A stretch of DNA of 16,122 bases from CAZAQS01 sp964486825 (GTDB lineage: Bacteria > Chloroflexota > Anaerolineae > Anaerolineales > UBA4823): assembly GCA_964486825.1 (NCBI GenBank), contig CAZAQS010000100.1, forward strand, positions 1 to 16,122. The letters are read 5' to 3'. How positions within the stretch are numbered: position 1 is the stretch's first letter; the number at the start of each line of letters is the position of its first letter. Shown piece by piece: positions 8,038-14,613 of the stretch. The notes under the pieces are model-generated. The model was not told the DNA's origin, did not search any database, and saw nothing but the letters and a program-made list of their open reading frames with translations. The position numbers and the translations under genes are program-made.

Positions 8038-8042
8038 GGAGG
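8038..8042 (+). promoter_or_regulatory. Ribosome binding site of the secreted protein gene
   Basis: GGAGG with a 5-base all-A spacer before the ATG at 8048. Confidence 0.7.
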
Positions 8043-8047
8043 AAAAA

Positions 8048-8674
8048 ATGGATAAGAACAGAATTATTCGAATAATCATCCCAGTATTAATTTTCGTGAT
8101 AGGGTCTACATTGAGATTTGGAATAGCTGCTTCCCAATCCACTCATTCAATATACCTGCCGTTTATAAACGATCATACTATTCGCACAGATGTGATTAAT
8201 TTTTATCCTACCGGCTTATCGGGCACACCCAAATCTGGTTACTGTTGGACAAATTCAATTTGGCTTCTCCGGCGAGATGCCTGGCGGTGTATCGATATCA
8301 ACCAGCAGATTTATGACCCCTGTATTAGTCCAATTGGGGTAACCAGTTACGTAGTCTGTGATGCACATCCCCTTGATAATCCAGTTGGTTTTCGACTCAA
8401 TCTGACCAGGCCTCTTCCAATCCCAGGTCCAACTCATCCAGATGAAGCTGCTGACGCTTGGGCAATGAAACTTTTTGATGGCGTGACTTGTTCACTGGTA
8501 CAGGCATCAACCTGGCCGACTTGCCTCCCCCGTTATTATTGCTCAGATGATTTGTCGATTGTAAATTTTCCAAATCCAGGCGTGATGTGGACTGCTGAAA
8601 GAGGTATATTCTCCATCGATACCTGTTCAATCTCTCAAAGCGAAATGTCAAATTTGATGACAGTCTGGAAGTGA
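8048..8674 (+). CDS. Secreted cysteine-rich hypothetical protein
   Basis: The product has 208 residues. An N-terminal basic-plus-hydrophobic segment (residues 2-28, KNRIIRIIIPVLIFVIG) is a likely signal peptide or membrane anchor. It is followed by HSIYLPFIN (33-41), a tract like the 'YLPlv' stretches common at the mature N-terminus of exported Chloroflexota proteins. The rest has eight cysteines (66, 81, 92, 104, 148, 159, 165, 193), enough for four disulphides, as expected outside the cell. The pattern CWTNS...RRDAWRC...IYDPC...VVC (66-104) looks like a recurrent extracellular domain of unassigned function, recalled from memory. I do not recognise an enzyme motif. It is flanked by the copper oxidase and the aldolase on the opposite strand and seems to stand alone. 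Base composition is AT-rich compared with the genes to its right. Confidence 0.7.
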   Translation: MDKNRIIRIIIPVLIFVIGSTLRFGIAASQSTHSIYLPFINDHTIRTDVINFYPTGLSGTPKSGYCWTNSIWLLRRDAWRCIDINQQIYDPCISPIGVTSYVVCDAHPLDNPVGFRLNLTRPLPIPGPTHPDEAADAWAMKLFDGVTCSLVQASTWPTCLPRYYCSDDLSIVNFPNPGVMWTAERGIFSIDTCSISQSEMSNLMTVWK

Positions 8675-8725
8675 ATGAGGTTTTTCTTTTTAGAAATCCG
8701 TCTGAATTGTGTTAACTGGTTCTAT

Positions 8726-9705
8726 TCAAAACAAATCCTGCCTCACTGAAAACGCCGCGCAGATCGCCCTCAGCTCTTCCGGCGACAACCCCTCCCCTTG
8801 CTCTCCATTGACCAGGTTCATATATTCATACCTCGCCCCGGCCTCCGCGTACTCGATCCGGTCCGTTGCTTTGGTCACGGATATATCCGATCGCGCGATC
8901 ACCCCATGTTTCCCCCACACTACCAGTCGGTGGGTGCGCAACAGCTCCACGGTCCTGTCCTCCAGCTCCTTTGAGCCTGGCACCAGGAAAGGCGCGCACC
9001 CGATCCCCTCCGGCAGCTGCACGATCAGCTCCGGTTGCCAGCGCAGCACGTGCCGGTTGAAGTACTCCCCATCCTGGTAACGCGGGATATGGCTCAGGTA
9101 TGTCATATACGGCGGTTGGGCATGCACCACCGCGTGGAAATTCGTCCCGCTCCTGGCTACCTGGTCGCGGTGCACCGCCAGGTGGGAATTGAACTCGCTG
9201 GTCAGTTGTGAAAACAAGCAGCGCGGCGAGGTATACAAAANNNNNNNNNNNNNNNNNNNNNNNNNNNNNNNNNNNNNNNNNNNNNNNNNNNNNNNNNNNN
9301 NNNNNNNNNNNNNNNNNNNNNNNNNNNNNNNNNNNNNNNNGAATTGAACTCGCTGGTCAGTTGTGAAAACAAGCAGCGCGGCGAGGTATACAAAACCGCC
9401 TTCTCCCCGCCTGGTTCTACCCTCAGGAACCCCAGGTTAGCGCCGGGGTCCCTGGTCACGTCCCTCAACCGTCTCCCGGACCCTGTCACCAGGAAGGACT
9501 TCCCGGCTAATTCGGGTACCGGCATCGGGAGGGGCGTAGTTTTGGATAGCGGGAACTTCCGGCGCGGGTCCAGGTCCCATCCGATATAGACGGAGATATT
9601 CCCGGCCGCGCCTTCCGAGGCGTCGATATCCGATAACCGCGTTCCGGCCGCTCCACAGGCCTCCAGGATCTCGTCTAAATCAGGGTAAGGGGCGTCGATC
9701 GTCAT
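8726..9705 (-). CDS. rhaD: Rhamnulose-1-phosphate aldolase-like class II aldolase (split by a false gap)
   Basis: Class II aldolase/adducin family; RhaD splits L-rhamnulose 1-phosphate into DHAP and L-lactaldehyde. Removing the 100 N and one copy of the 55-base duplicate at the gap gives one unbroken frame of 274 residues, the length of E. coli RhaD. Matching landmarks are GNIS (35-38), FLVTGSGRRLRDV (71-83), DPGANLG (86-92), TSEF (117-120) with the catalytic-type Glu at 119, HVLRWQPELIVQLPEGIG (167-184), VPGS, and WGKHGV (212-217) with the third zinc His at 215. The second zinc-motif residue is altered: VHAQPP gives H143 but Q145 where E. coli has His143. ATG 9705 is preferred over 9711 because AGGAG (9713-9717) is 7 bases from it and only 1 base from 9711. 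It is divergent from the LacI-controlled operon. A related sugar-phosphate substrate is possible. Confidence 0.82.
9186..9240. repeat. First copy of a 55-base duplicate flanking the N gap
   Basis: Identical, base for base, to 9341-9395. It is a contig-end overlap and not a biological repeat (see the gap entry). Confidence 0.95.
9241..9340. other. Assembly gap of exactly 100 N (artefact)
   Basis: A run of 100 N is a scaffolder's default spacer. The two contig ends share the same 55 bases, the pattern left when graph edges built with k = 55 are joined by N and not merged. The true sequence very probably has no missing bases here. Because 155 surplus bases are not a multiple of three, the gap also falsely shifts the aldolase frame. 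Confidence 0.95.
9341..9395. repeat. Second copy of the 55-base duplicate flanking the N gap
   Basis: Exact repeat of 9186-9240; deleting 9241-9395 restores the aldolase gene. Confidence 0.95.
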
Positions 9706-9712
9706 GGGCATT

Positions 9713-9717
9713 CTCCT
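9713..9717 (-). promoter_or_regulatory. Ribosome binding site deciding the aldolase start
   Basis: On the minus strand AGGAG is 7 bases from ATG 9705 and only 1 base from ATG 9711, so the inner ATG is the better start. Confidence 0.65.
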
Positions 9718-9734
9718 CTTTTTTGGGGAAATTG

Positions 9735-9763
9735 TTGACAGCTAGGATTTTCCGTGCGATAAT
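9735..9763 (+). promoter_or_regulatory. Sigma70-type promoter of the SDR-to-E1 operon
   Basis: A perfect -35 box TTGACA (9735-9740) is separated by exactly 17 bases from GATAAT (9758-9763), five of six matches to the -10 consensus. Transcription would start near 9770, about 100 bases before the first gene of the operon. The LacI-type operator begins immediately at the expected start point. Confidence 0.8.
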
Positions 9764-9770
9764 AACTCTA

Positions 9771-9784
9771 CGCAAACGTTTGCG
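9771..9784. promoter_or_regulatory. LacI-family operator
   Basis: CGCAAACGTTTGCG is a perfect 14-base palindrome with the central ACGT/AACGTT core typical of LacI/GalR-family operators. It lies at the predicted transcription start of the plus-strand operon, an ideal place for repression. The operon itself encodes a LacI regulator at 13610. It could also affect the divergent aldolase gene. Confidence 0.85.
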
Positions 9785-9803
9785 GTCACTCGCTTATACC
9801 AGA

Positions 9804-9809
9804 ATTATA
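9804..9809 (-). promoter_or_regulatory. Possible -10 box of the divergent aldolase promoter
   Basis: On the minus strand TATAAT reads from 9809 to 9804, with a second candidate TATAAG at 9798-9793. No convincing -35 is found at the right distance for either. If either is used, the LacI operator would lie just downstream of the start point, so both divergent units could share it. Confidence 0.3.
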
Positions 9810-9860
9810 ACAATGGACTGGCTCGCCAGCCGCTCCAATACCCAAGATCCGTTCTGCTCG

Positions 9861-9866
9861 AGGAGG
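9861..9866 (+). promoter_or_regulatory. Ribosome binding site of the SDR gene
   Basis: AGGAGG, 5 bases before the ATG at 9872. Confidence 0.8.
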
Positions 9867-9871
9867 CTCCT

Positions 9872-10630
9872 ATGCGCTTTGATGGGAAAGTCGTCATCGT
9901 TACCGGTGCTGCCCGTGGCATCGGCCGGGCTATCGCATTGGGCTTTGCGCAGGAGGGCGCCCGGCTTGCTATCGCCGATATCCGCACCCAGCAGGCTGAA
10001 GAAACCGTAAAGCTTGCCCGGCGCCTGGGAGCAGAAGCTTTTTCCGTCTTTACGGATGTCTCCAAGCCTGAAGATGTGAACCACCTGGTGGACCTGACCC
10101 TCAACACCTACGGGACCATCGATGTCCTGGTCAATGACGCCGCCATCTGTCCCTTCCGTGATTTTCTCGAGATGCCGGTTGAGACCTGGGACCAGGTGCA
10201 GGCCGTAAACCTGCGCGGCGTCTTTCTATGCTCCCAGTCTGTGGCGAAGGTCATGGTAGAGCGCGGGATTCGTGGTCGCATCATCAATATCAGCTCCATC
10301 TCCGCCTATGTCGGGGGCGCCCAGCAAGCCCATTATTGCGCCAGCAAAGCCGGCATCAACCTGCTGACCGCCTCCATGGCCATCAGCCTCGGCCCGTATG
10401 GCATTACCTGCAACGCCGTGCTCCCCGGGCCTGTCGAGACGGATGTGAACAAGGAAGACCTGGCGGATCCCGCCAAGCGCGAGTATTTTATCCGCCGCAC
10501 GCCCTTGGGCCGTATCGGAGAGCCGCAAGACGTGGTTGGCCCGGTCCTGTTCTTTGCCAGCCCGGATGCAGGCTGGTGTACCGGCTCGACCCTGGTCGTG
10601 GATGGCGGCATCCTGGTGAATTTCCAATAG
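9872..10630 (+). CDS. SDR-family NAD(P)-dependent oxidoreductase
   Basis: This 252-residue protein has all classical short-chain dehydrogenase features: the cofactor motif TGAARGIG (11-18), an Asp at 36 at the end of beta-2 (AIADIR) that favours NAD over NADP, a DVS segment (62-64), NDAA in place of the usual NNAG (88-91), and the catalytic triad S142, Y155, K159 (HYCASK). The late PGPVETD (185-191) and DGG (244-246) are also typical. Such enzymes oxidise or reduce hydroxyl/carbonyl groups on sugars, polyols and other small molecules. It is the first gene of the LacI-controlled operon, directly behind the promoter and operator, and the next gene encodes a lactonase-like hydrolase. A sugar 1-dehydrogenase producing a lactone is therefore a reasonable guess, but the substrate is not shown by the sequence. 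Confidence 0.92.
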   Translation: MRFDGKVVIVTGAARGIGRAIALGFAQEGARLAIADIRTQQAEETVKLARRLGAEAFSVFTDVSKPEDVNHLVDLTLNTYGTIDVLVNDAAICPFRDFLEMPVETWDQVQAVNLRGVFLCSQSVAKVMVERGIRGRIINISSISAYVGGAQQAHYCASKAGINLLTASMAISLGPYGITCNAVLPGPVETDVNKEDLADPAKREYFIRRTPLGRIGEPQDVVGPVLFFASPDAGWCTGSTLVVDGGILVNFQ

Positions 10631-10634
10631 GAGG
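10629..10634 (+). promoter_or_regulatory. Ribosome binding site fixing the lactonase-like gene start
   Basis: AGGAGG overlaps the stop codon of the SDR gene and lies 7 bases before ATG 10642. The longer open frame beginning at 10228 is only the overlap with the SDR gene in another frame. Confidence 0.8.
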
Positions 10635-10641
10635 CGACCAG

Positions 10642-11415
10642 ATGACCTACAGTATCAAAGCCATCAAGTATTGTGAGCAATCCACGCCTGGCCCGGAGAT
10701 GTACTTGTTCTCCCATTGGGACCAATGGATCGATGTCTACTTTTACTTCTTCATCCTCCGCAGCGAAGACGGCCGCCTTTGCCTGGTTGATACGGGTGTG
10801 CGTGACGTCGATGAGATCAACCCGGGCGTGATTGCCGGGGTGGGGGAGCGCGGTCGTTTCCGCATGGACATGCGCACCCAGAACATCCCCACCTTGTTGC
10901 AGGCAGAGGGCGTCGACCCAGCTTCCGTCGAGTACGTTTTCCTCACCCACCTGCATTACGACCACTGCTCAAACGTAAAGCTTTTCCCAAACGCCCGGTA
11001 CGTGGTTTCCAAACGCGGCTGGTCCCAGACCATGGCCTGTGATATCCCCGAGATGCTCCCCCATCCGGTCTTCCCCAGGGATGTGATCGAGTTCCTGTCC
11101 GGGGAAGCCCGCCGCCGCTTGATCCTGGCTGAGGACGACCGGGAGATCATTCCTGGGATTTCTTGTTTTTATACCGGCGGCCACACCTTGTGCGGTCAGG
11201 CTGTCAAGGTCGAGACCAGATCGGGTACCGCCATTCTGTCCGGTGACGTGGCTTTCCTGTACGGTAACTTCGAGCGCAATCACCCGGTTGGCCTGGTGAC
11301 CAACGTTCAGGAGTGTTACCAGGCCATGCACCGCATCCGCCAGGAGGCTGACATCATCGTTCCCGGGCACGACCCCCAGATCTTGTCCCGCCATCCGGGT
11401 GGCATCATCGCATAA
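10642..11415 (+). CDS. Metallo-beta-lactamase-fold hydrolase, lactonase-like
   Basis: The 257-residue product carries the complete dinuclear metal site of the metallo-beta-lactamase fold: THLHYDH (H103, H105, D107, H108), GGH (H181), SGD (D202) and PGHDP (H243). Length, and the 'LVDTG' strand (48-52) before the metal motif, resemble the N-acyl homoserine lactonase-type subgroup (AiiA/AttM-like). Members open lactone rings or cleave other esters and thioesters. Its position 11 bases behind an SDR and within a sugar-catabolic operon makes a sugar lactone a more likely substrate than a quorum-sensing signal; this is inference. It is cytoplasmic, with no signal peptide. The start is chosen from the strong ribosome binding site at the end of the SDR gene. 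Confidence 0.88.
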   Translation: MTYSIKAIKYCEQSTPGPEMYLFSHWDQWIDVYFYFFILRSEDGRLCLVDTGVRDVDEINPGVIAGVGERGRFRMDMRTQNIPTLLQAEGVDPASVEYVFLTHLHYDHCSNVKLFPNARYVVSKRGWSQTMACDIPEMLPHPVFPRDVIEFLSGEARRRLILAEDDREIIPGISCFYTGGHTLCGQAVKVETRSGTAILSGDVAFLYGNFERNHPVGLVTNVQECYQAMHRIRQEADIIVPGHDPQILSRHPGGIIA

Positions 11416-11435
11416 CCAGGCCGTTCGCCAATCAC

Positions 11436-11441
11436 AGGAGG
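11436..11441 (+). promoter_or_regulatory. Ribosome binding site fixing the cupin start
   Basis: AGGAGG is 6 bases before ATG 11448, and only 3 before the adjacent TTG at 11445, so the ATG is preferred. Confidence 0.75.
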
Positions 11442-11447
11442 AAATTG

Positions 11448-11813
11448 ATGCTGAAAGTAATCCATGTGTCGGAAAGCTCCGTCTATAACCTTCCGGGCCG
11501 GGATTGGTTCTACATGATCGGCCCTTCCAACAGCGCCGCTCGGAACCTGACCTTCGGCCTGGCTGAGTTCCCTCCCGATTCTGACGCTCAGGCCCACGTC
11601 CACGACGCCCAGGAAGAGGTCATCTTCATCCTATCTGGTCGCGGTGAGTTCATCACTTCACATGGCGTTCACGAGCTCCAGCCTGGAACCGCTGTATATA
11701 TCCCTCCCCAGCTCGAGCATCGCATTATCGTTCGAGGCGACCAGCCTTTGCGCCTGGTCACCCTGTTTTCACCGCCCGTGGTCCCAGGTGCTTATGACCC
11801 CCAGGGAAGTTGA
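11448..11813 (+). CDS. Cupin-domain protein
   Basis: This is a small single-domain cupin of 121 residues. Motif 1 is visible as AHVHDAQEEVIFILSGRGEF (49-68), giving metal ligands H50, H52 and E56 or E57; motif 2 is PGTAVYIPPQLEH (79-91), giving H91. Single-domain cupins of this size act as sugar isomerases or epimerases, dioxygenase-like enzymes or ligand-binding proteins; nothing in the sequence picks one. Its place between a lactonase-like hydrolase and a split transketolase suggests an isomerase or accessory step in sugar breakdown (inference). It is separated from the preceding gene by 32 bases and reaches to within about 10 bases of the transketolase start, or overlaps it if that gene starts at 11794. 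Confidence 0.88.
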   Translation: MLKVIHVSESSVYNLPGRDWFYMIGPSNSAARNLTFGLAEFPPDSDAQAHVHDAQEEVIFILSGRGEFITSHGVHELQPGTAVYIPPQLEHRIIVRGDQPLRLVTLFSPPVVPGAYDPQGS

Positions 11814-11823
11814 GACCCGGAGC

Positions 11824-12666
11824 ATGCCCGAGCCGCCCCTCTCCACCCTCGAGCTGGAGCGTATGGCAAACCAGCTCCGGCAAGACGTCATCCGCATGAC
11901 CTGTGAAGCCGCTTCTGGACACCCGGGCGGCTCTTTAGGGGCCGCGGACCTGGTGGCTGTCTTGTATTTCCACACCCTCCGCATTGATCCCCAGGACCCT
12001 GCCTGGATGGACCGCGATCGCTTCATCCTCTCCAAAGGGCACGCCTGCCCCGTCCTGTACGCCGCCCTGGCCCGCCGCGGGTTTTTCCCGGTTGAGCACT
12101 TGCTCACCCTGCGGAAATTTAACAGCCTCTTGCAAGGCCATCCGGATATGTTGAAAACCCCTGGGGTGGATATGACCACCGGCTCATTGGGCAACGGGCT
12201 GGCAGCCGGGCTGGGGATGGCCCTTGGCGGCCGCATGGACGGCGCTGGCTTCCGGGTCTATGTCATGCTCGGGGAAGGCGACCTCCAGGAAGGCTGCACC
12301 TGGGAAGCCGCCATGATGGCCGGTCACCACAGGCTCTCCAATCTCACCGCCATCCTGGACTACAACCGCGCCCAGGTGGACGGCCTGGTAAGCGAGATCG
12401 TTGACCCCGAGCCGGTTGCCGGTAAATGGCTGGCCTTCAACTGGCAGGTGCTCGAGATCGATGGCCACGACATCCCCCAGATCATCCAGGCCTTTGATTG
12501 GGCCGGCCGCGATAACGGGACTCCCACCCTCATTCTGGCCCGCACCACCAAGGGCAAAGGTGTATCTTTCATGGAAAGGGATCCCGTTTACTGGCATGGC
12601 ACACCCCCGACCAGGCAGCAGGCTGCCAGAGCCCTGGGTGAGTTGGCCCCGGAGGCCACCCCATGA
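11824..12666 (+). CDS. Transketolase, N-terminal (TPP-binding) subunit
   Basis: This is the thiamine diphosphate-binding half of a two-gene transketolase, 280 residues, the usual size for split N subunits. Visible motifs include SGHPGGSL (31-38, H33), LSKGHA (69-74, H73), QGHPD (104-108), TTGSLGNGL (118-126) and the TPP/Mg2+ motif GEGDLQEG...N (150-181). Transketolases move two-carbon ketol units between sugar phosphates; split versions also serve special routes such as apulose 4-phosphate and sulfo-sugar breakdown. ATG 11824 is chosen because it gives a standard N-terminus; an in-frame ATG at 11794, overlapping the cupin end with AGGTG before it, is a real alternative. The gene ends in an ATGA overlap with the C subunit, indicating stoichiometric, coupled synthesis. 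DXP synthase is unlikely because of the split and the motif spacing. Confidence 0.92.
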   Translation: MPEPPLSTLELERMANQLRQDVIRMTCEAASGHPGGSLGAADLVAVLYFHTLRIDPQDPAWMDRDRFILSKGHACPVLYAALARRGFFPVEHLLTLRKFNSLLQGHPDMLKTPGVDMTTGSLGNGLAAGLGMALGGRMDGAGFRVYVMLGEGDLQEGCTWEAAMMAGHHRLSNLTAILDYNRAQVDGLVSEIVDPEPVAGKWLAFNWQVLEIDGHDIPQIIQAFDWAGRDNGTPTLILARTTKGKGVSFMERDPVYWHGTPPTRQQAARALGELAPEATP

Positions 12667-13613
12667 GCACCGGGCCTGCAAAAGCTGTCCGGGTTGCTTT
12701 TGGCGAGACCTTGCTTGCGCTTGCCGCTGAGTTCCCTCACCTGGTCGTGCTGGACGCCGACATCTCCAAATCCCTCCGCACCGATGCCTTCGCCAGCCTT
12801 TACCCGCAGCGGCATATCAATTTCGGGGTCGCCGAGCAGGAGATGCTGGCTGCCAGCGCCGGCCTGGCCACCGTCGGAAAGTTGCCCATCGCCTGCACCT
12901 ATGCCGCTTTTGCGACCTTGAGAGCCTGCGAGCAGGTGCGCACCTTGCTTTGCTACCCGAATTTGAATGTGAAGATCGCCTGTAGCCACGCTGGGATCGA
13001 GGTTGGCTGGGACGGCCCCACTCACCAGGCCATCGAGGACGTGGCTGTCATGCGCGTCATGCCCAATATGACCGTGGTCGTTCCCGCGGATGCCAACTCC
13101 GTCCCCACCCTTTTCCGGCAGGCCCTCCTCCACCCAGGCCCGCTCTATTTCCGCATGGGCCGCAACCCCGTGGCTTTGATCTACGGCCCCACCCCCCAGC
13201 TGACCCTCGGCAAGGCCGGCCTGCTCAGGCCCGGGGAGGATATCACCCTGGTTGCCATGGGCGCTATGCTTTCTTTCGCGCTTGAAGCCGCAGATCTCCT
13301 GGCCCAGGATGGGGTCAGCGCCCGTGTGCTCGATATGCATACCGTCAAGCCCCTGGACGGCGAGGCCCTCCTGGACGCCGCCCGCCAGACCGGCGCCGTC
13401 GTGACGGTAGAAGACCACAATGTGATCGGCGGGCTGGGCGGCGCGGTCTCGGAATTCCTCGGCGAGCATTGCCCGGTTCCCATGGCCAGAGTCGGCGTCC
13501 CCGATACCTACTGCGAATCTGGCGCCCCTGCCGAGCTTTTCGAGCGCTATCAAATGTCCGTACCCCATATCCTTGCCGCTGCCCGGCGCACCCTGGCGCG
13601 CAAAAGCTCATGA
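12663..13613 (+). CDS. Transketolase, C-terminal subunit
   Basis: The 316-residue partner of the preceding protein combines the pyrimidine-binding and C-terminal domains. The catalytic Glu is E58 in FGVAEQEM, which activates TPP bound by the N subunit. SHAGIEVGWDGPTHQ (108-122) is the classic transketolase-C segment, and the later MHTVKPLD and VTVEDHNVIGGLG strands are typical of the C-terminal domain. The start codon shares its bases with the stop of the N subunit (ATGA at 12663-12666). The stop overlaps the start of the LacI gene in the same way. The substrate pair is not evident; context suggests a pathway-specific enzyme and not the housekeeping pentose phosphate one, which is usually a single chain or lies elsewhere. 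Confidence 0.93.
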   Translation: MSTGPAKAVRVAFGETLLALAAEFPHLVVLDADISKSLRTDAFASLYPQRHINFGVAEQEMLAASAGLATVGKLPIACTYAAFATLRACEQVRTLLCYPNLNVKIACSHAGIEVGWDGPTHQAIEDVAVMRVMPNMTVVVPADANSVPTLFRQALLHPGPLYFRMGRNPVALIYGPTPQLTLGKAGLLRPGEDITLVAMGAMLSFALEAADLLAQDGVSARVLDMHTVKPLDGEALLDAARQTGAVVTVEDHNVIGGLGGAVSEFLGEHCPVPMARVGVPDTYCESGAPAELFERYQMSVPHILAAARRTLARKSS

Positions 13614-14611
13614 CCACCATTCGGGACATCGCCGCCCACCTGGGTGTTTCTCCTTCTACAGTTTCACGCGCCCTGCAAGGCAGCAAAGAGGTCTCACCGG
13701 AGATGCAGAGGCGCGTCAAAGAGCTCGCTCACCAGCTGAATTACACCCCTAACCTGCTGGCCCGCAGCCTGGTCAGGTCCCGTACGGATACGATTGGCTT
13801 CCTGATTTTAGAGTTTGCCAACCCGTTCTTTATTCCCGTCATCCAGGCCATTGAGGACGTCGTCGAGGCGCGCGGTTATTCGGTCATGATCAGCCAATCC
13901 CACCGTCAGGCCGAGGACGAGCGCCGTATCCTGAAACATTTCGAGATGCTCCAGGTCTCCGGCATTATCTTGATCCCCACCCTCGAAGAGACCGCCTACC
14001 TGACCGGGTTATCCGGCCGCGGCATGCCCCTGGTCGTGGTGGGTCGCACCACGCCCGGGCTGGCCTGCATCTCCATCGACAACCTGGAAGGCGGGCGCAT
14101 GGTCGGTCGGCATTTCCTTGATACAGGGCGCCGTTCGTTTGGAGCCGTTATCAGCGGCGAAGGTCATAACGCCCCCGAGCGGGAGCGCCTGGCAGGCCTG
14201 CAAGCCGAGCTCGAAGGCGCCGGCTACTCCCTCCCGGATCAATGGGTCTTCAAGGCCGGCAGGAGTGGGACCAACGGCGGCAGGTTGGCTGCCGGCCGTT
14301 GGCTGGAGCTGGACGAGCGACCGAGCGCGATCTTCTGTTCCACCGACCGGCTTGCCATCGGCTTTATGCATGCTTTGCGCCAGGCTGGCGTGCATATCCC
14401 CGGCGAAGTGGTCGTGGCGGGCTTCGATGACATCCCCTTCTCGGAATACCTGGAAGTGCCTCCCACCACCGTCGCTTATCCGAAATACCAGCTCGGAAAA
14501 CTGGCAGCCGAACGCTTGCTGCAGATGATCGAAAATCCAAACCCTGACCTGGCTGCAGAGCATACCCTTCTAGAGCCCCAGCTCATCGTCAGGGAATCCA
14601 GTGGAGGTTGA
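13610..14611 (+). CDS. LacI-family transcriptional regulator
   Basis: This 333-residue LacI/GalR regulator is complete. The DNA-binding helix-turn-helix is at residues 3-22 (TIRDIAAHLGVSPSTVSRAL), followed by the hinge helix YTPNLLARSL (45-54) with the minor-groove Leu-Ala pair. The periplasmic-binding-protein-like effector domain runs from about 60 to the end, with FANPFF, CSTDRLAIG and GFDDIPFSEYL as typical landmarks. It would bind a sugar or sugar derivative as inducer. It is embedded mid-operon, starting in an ATGA overlap with transketolase C, so it is probably autoregulated through the palindrome at 9771-9784. The longer frame starting at 13469 is not needed: the coupled ATG gives a normal LacI N-terminus. 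Confidence 0.95.
   Translation: MTTIRDIAAHLGVSPSTVSRALQGSKEVSPEMQRRVKELAHQLNYTPNLLARSLVRSRTDTIGFLILEFANPFFIPVIQAIEDVVEARGYSVMISQSHRQAEDERRILKHFEMLQVSGIILIPTLEETAYLTGLSGRGMPLVVVGRTTPGLACISIDNLEGGRMVGRHFLDTGRRSFGAVISGEGHNAPERERLAGLQAELEGAGYSLPDQWVFKAGRSGTNGGRLAAGRWLELDERPSAIFCSTDRLAIGFMHALRQAGVHIPGEVVVAGFDDIPFSEYLEVPPTTVAYPKYQLGKLAAERLLQMIENPNPDLAAEHTLLEPQLIVRESSGG
14603..14607 (+). promoter_or_regulatory. Ribosome binding site fixing the E1 alpha start
   Basis: GGAGG within the last codons of the LacI gene lies 6 bases before ATG 14614. A TTG at 14608 abuts the site directly and cannot be used efficiently. Confidence 0.75.
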
Positions 14612-14613
14612 GA

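Larger units (their letters stand above)
7598..8047. other. AT-rich intergenic region
   Basis: This 450-base stretch separates the minus-strand oxidase from the plus-strand secreted protein. It contains the oxidase ribosome binding site, an apparently broken small gene (7679-7910), and a TATAAT at 7906-7911 that could be the -10 of a promoter for the secreted protein gene, though only a poor -35 (GTTAAA) sits 17 bases upstream. No RNA gene was recognised. Confidence 0.5.

Noticed and set aside
8709..9080. Plus-strand open frame opposite the aldolase
   Set aside because: Low-complexity Ser/Pro-rich translation without a start signal; the minus strand encodes the aldolase.
9186..9395. A true direct repeat or mobile-element target duplication
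   Set aside because: The length of exactly 55 around exactly 100 N is explained by the assembly, and no element is present between the copies.
8726..9711. Reading the aldolase as two genes or as a pseudogene
   Set aside because: The break is produced by the N spacer and the duplicated 55 bases; the collapsed frame is continuous and of normal length.
10228..10641. Upstream extension of the lactonase-like frame
   Set aside because: It overlaps the SDR gene in another frame, has unlikely composition, and a strong ribosome binding site marks the start at 10642.
11644..11823. Upstream extension of the transketolase N frame into the cupin
   Set aside because: It runs through cupin motifs in another frame and adds nothing known in transketolase; only ATG 11794 remains as a modest alternative.
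12588..13568. Long minus-strand open frame (326 codons) opposite transketolase C
   Set aside because: Shadow of a GC-rich coding gene; it lacks family motifs and a ribosome binding site, whereas the plus strand carries clear transketolase signatures.
13469..13609. Upstream extension of the LacI frame
   Set aside because: It overlaps transketolase C; the coupled ATG at 13610 yields a normal LacI N-terminus.
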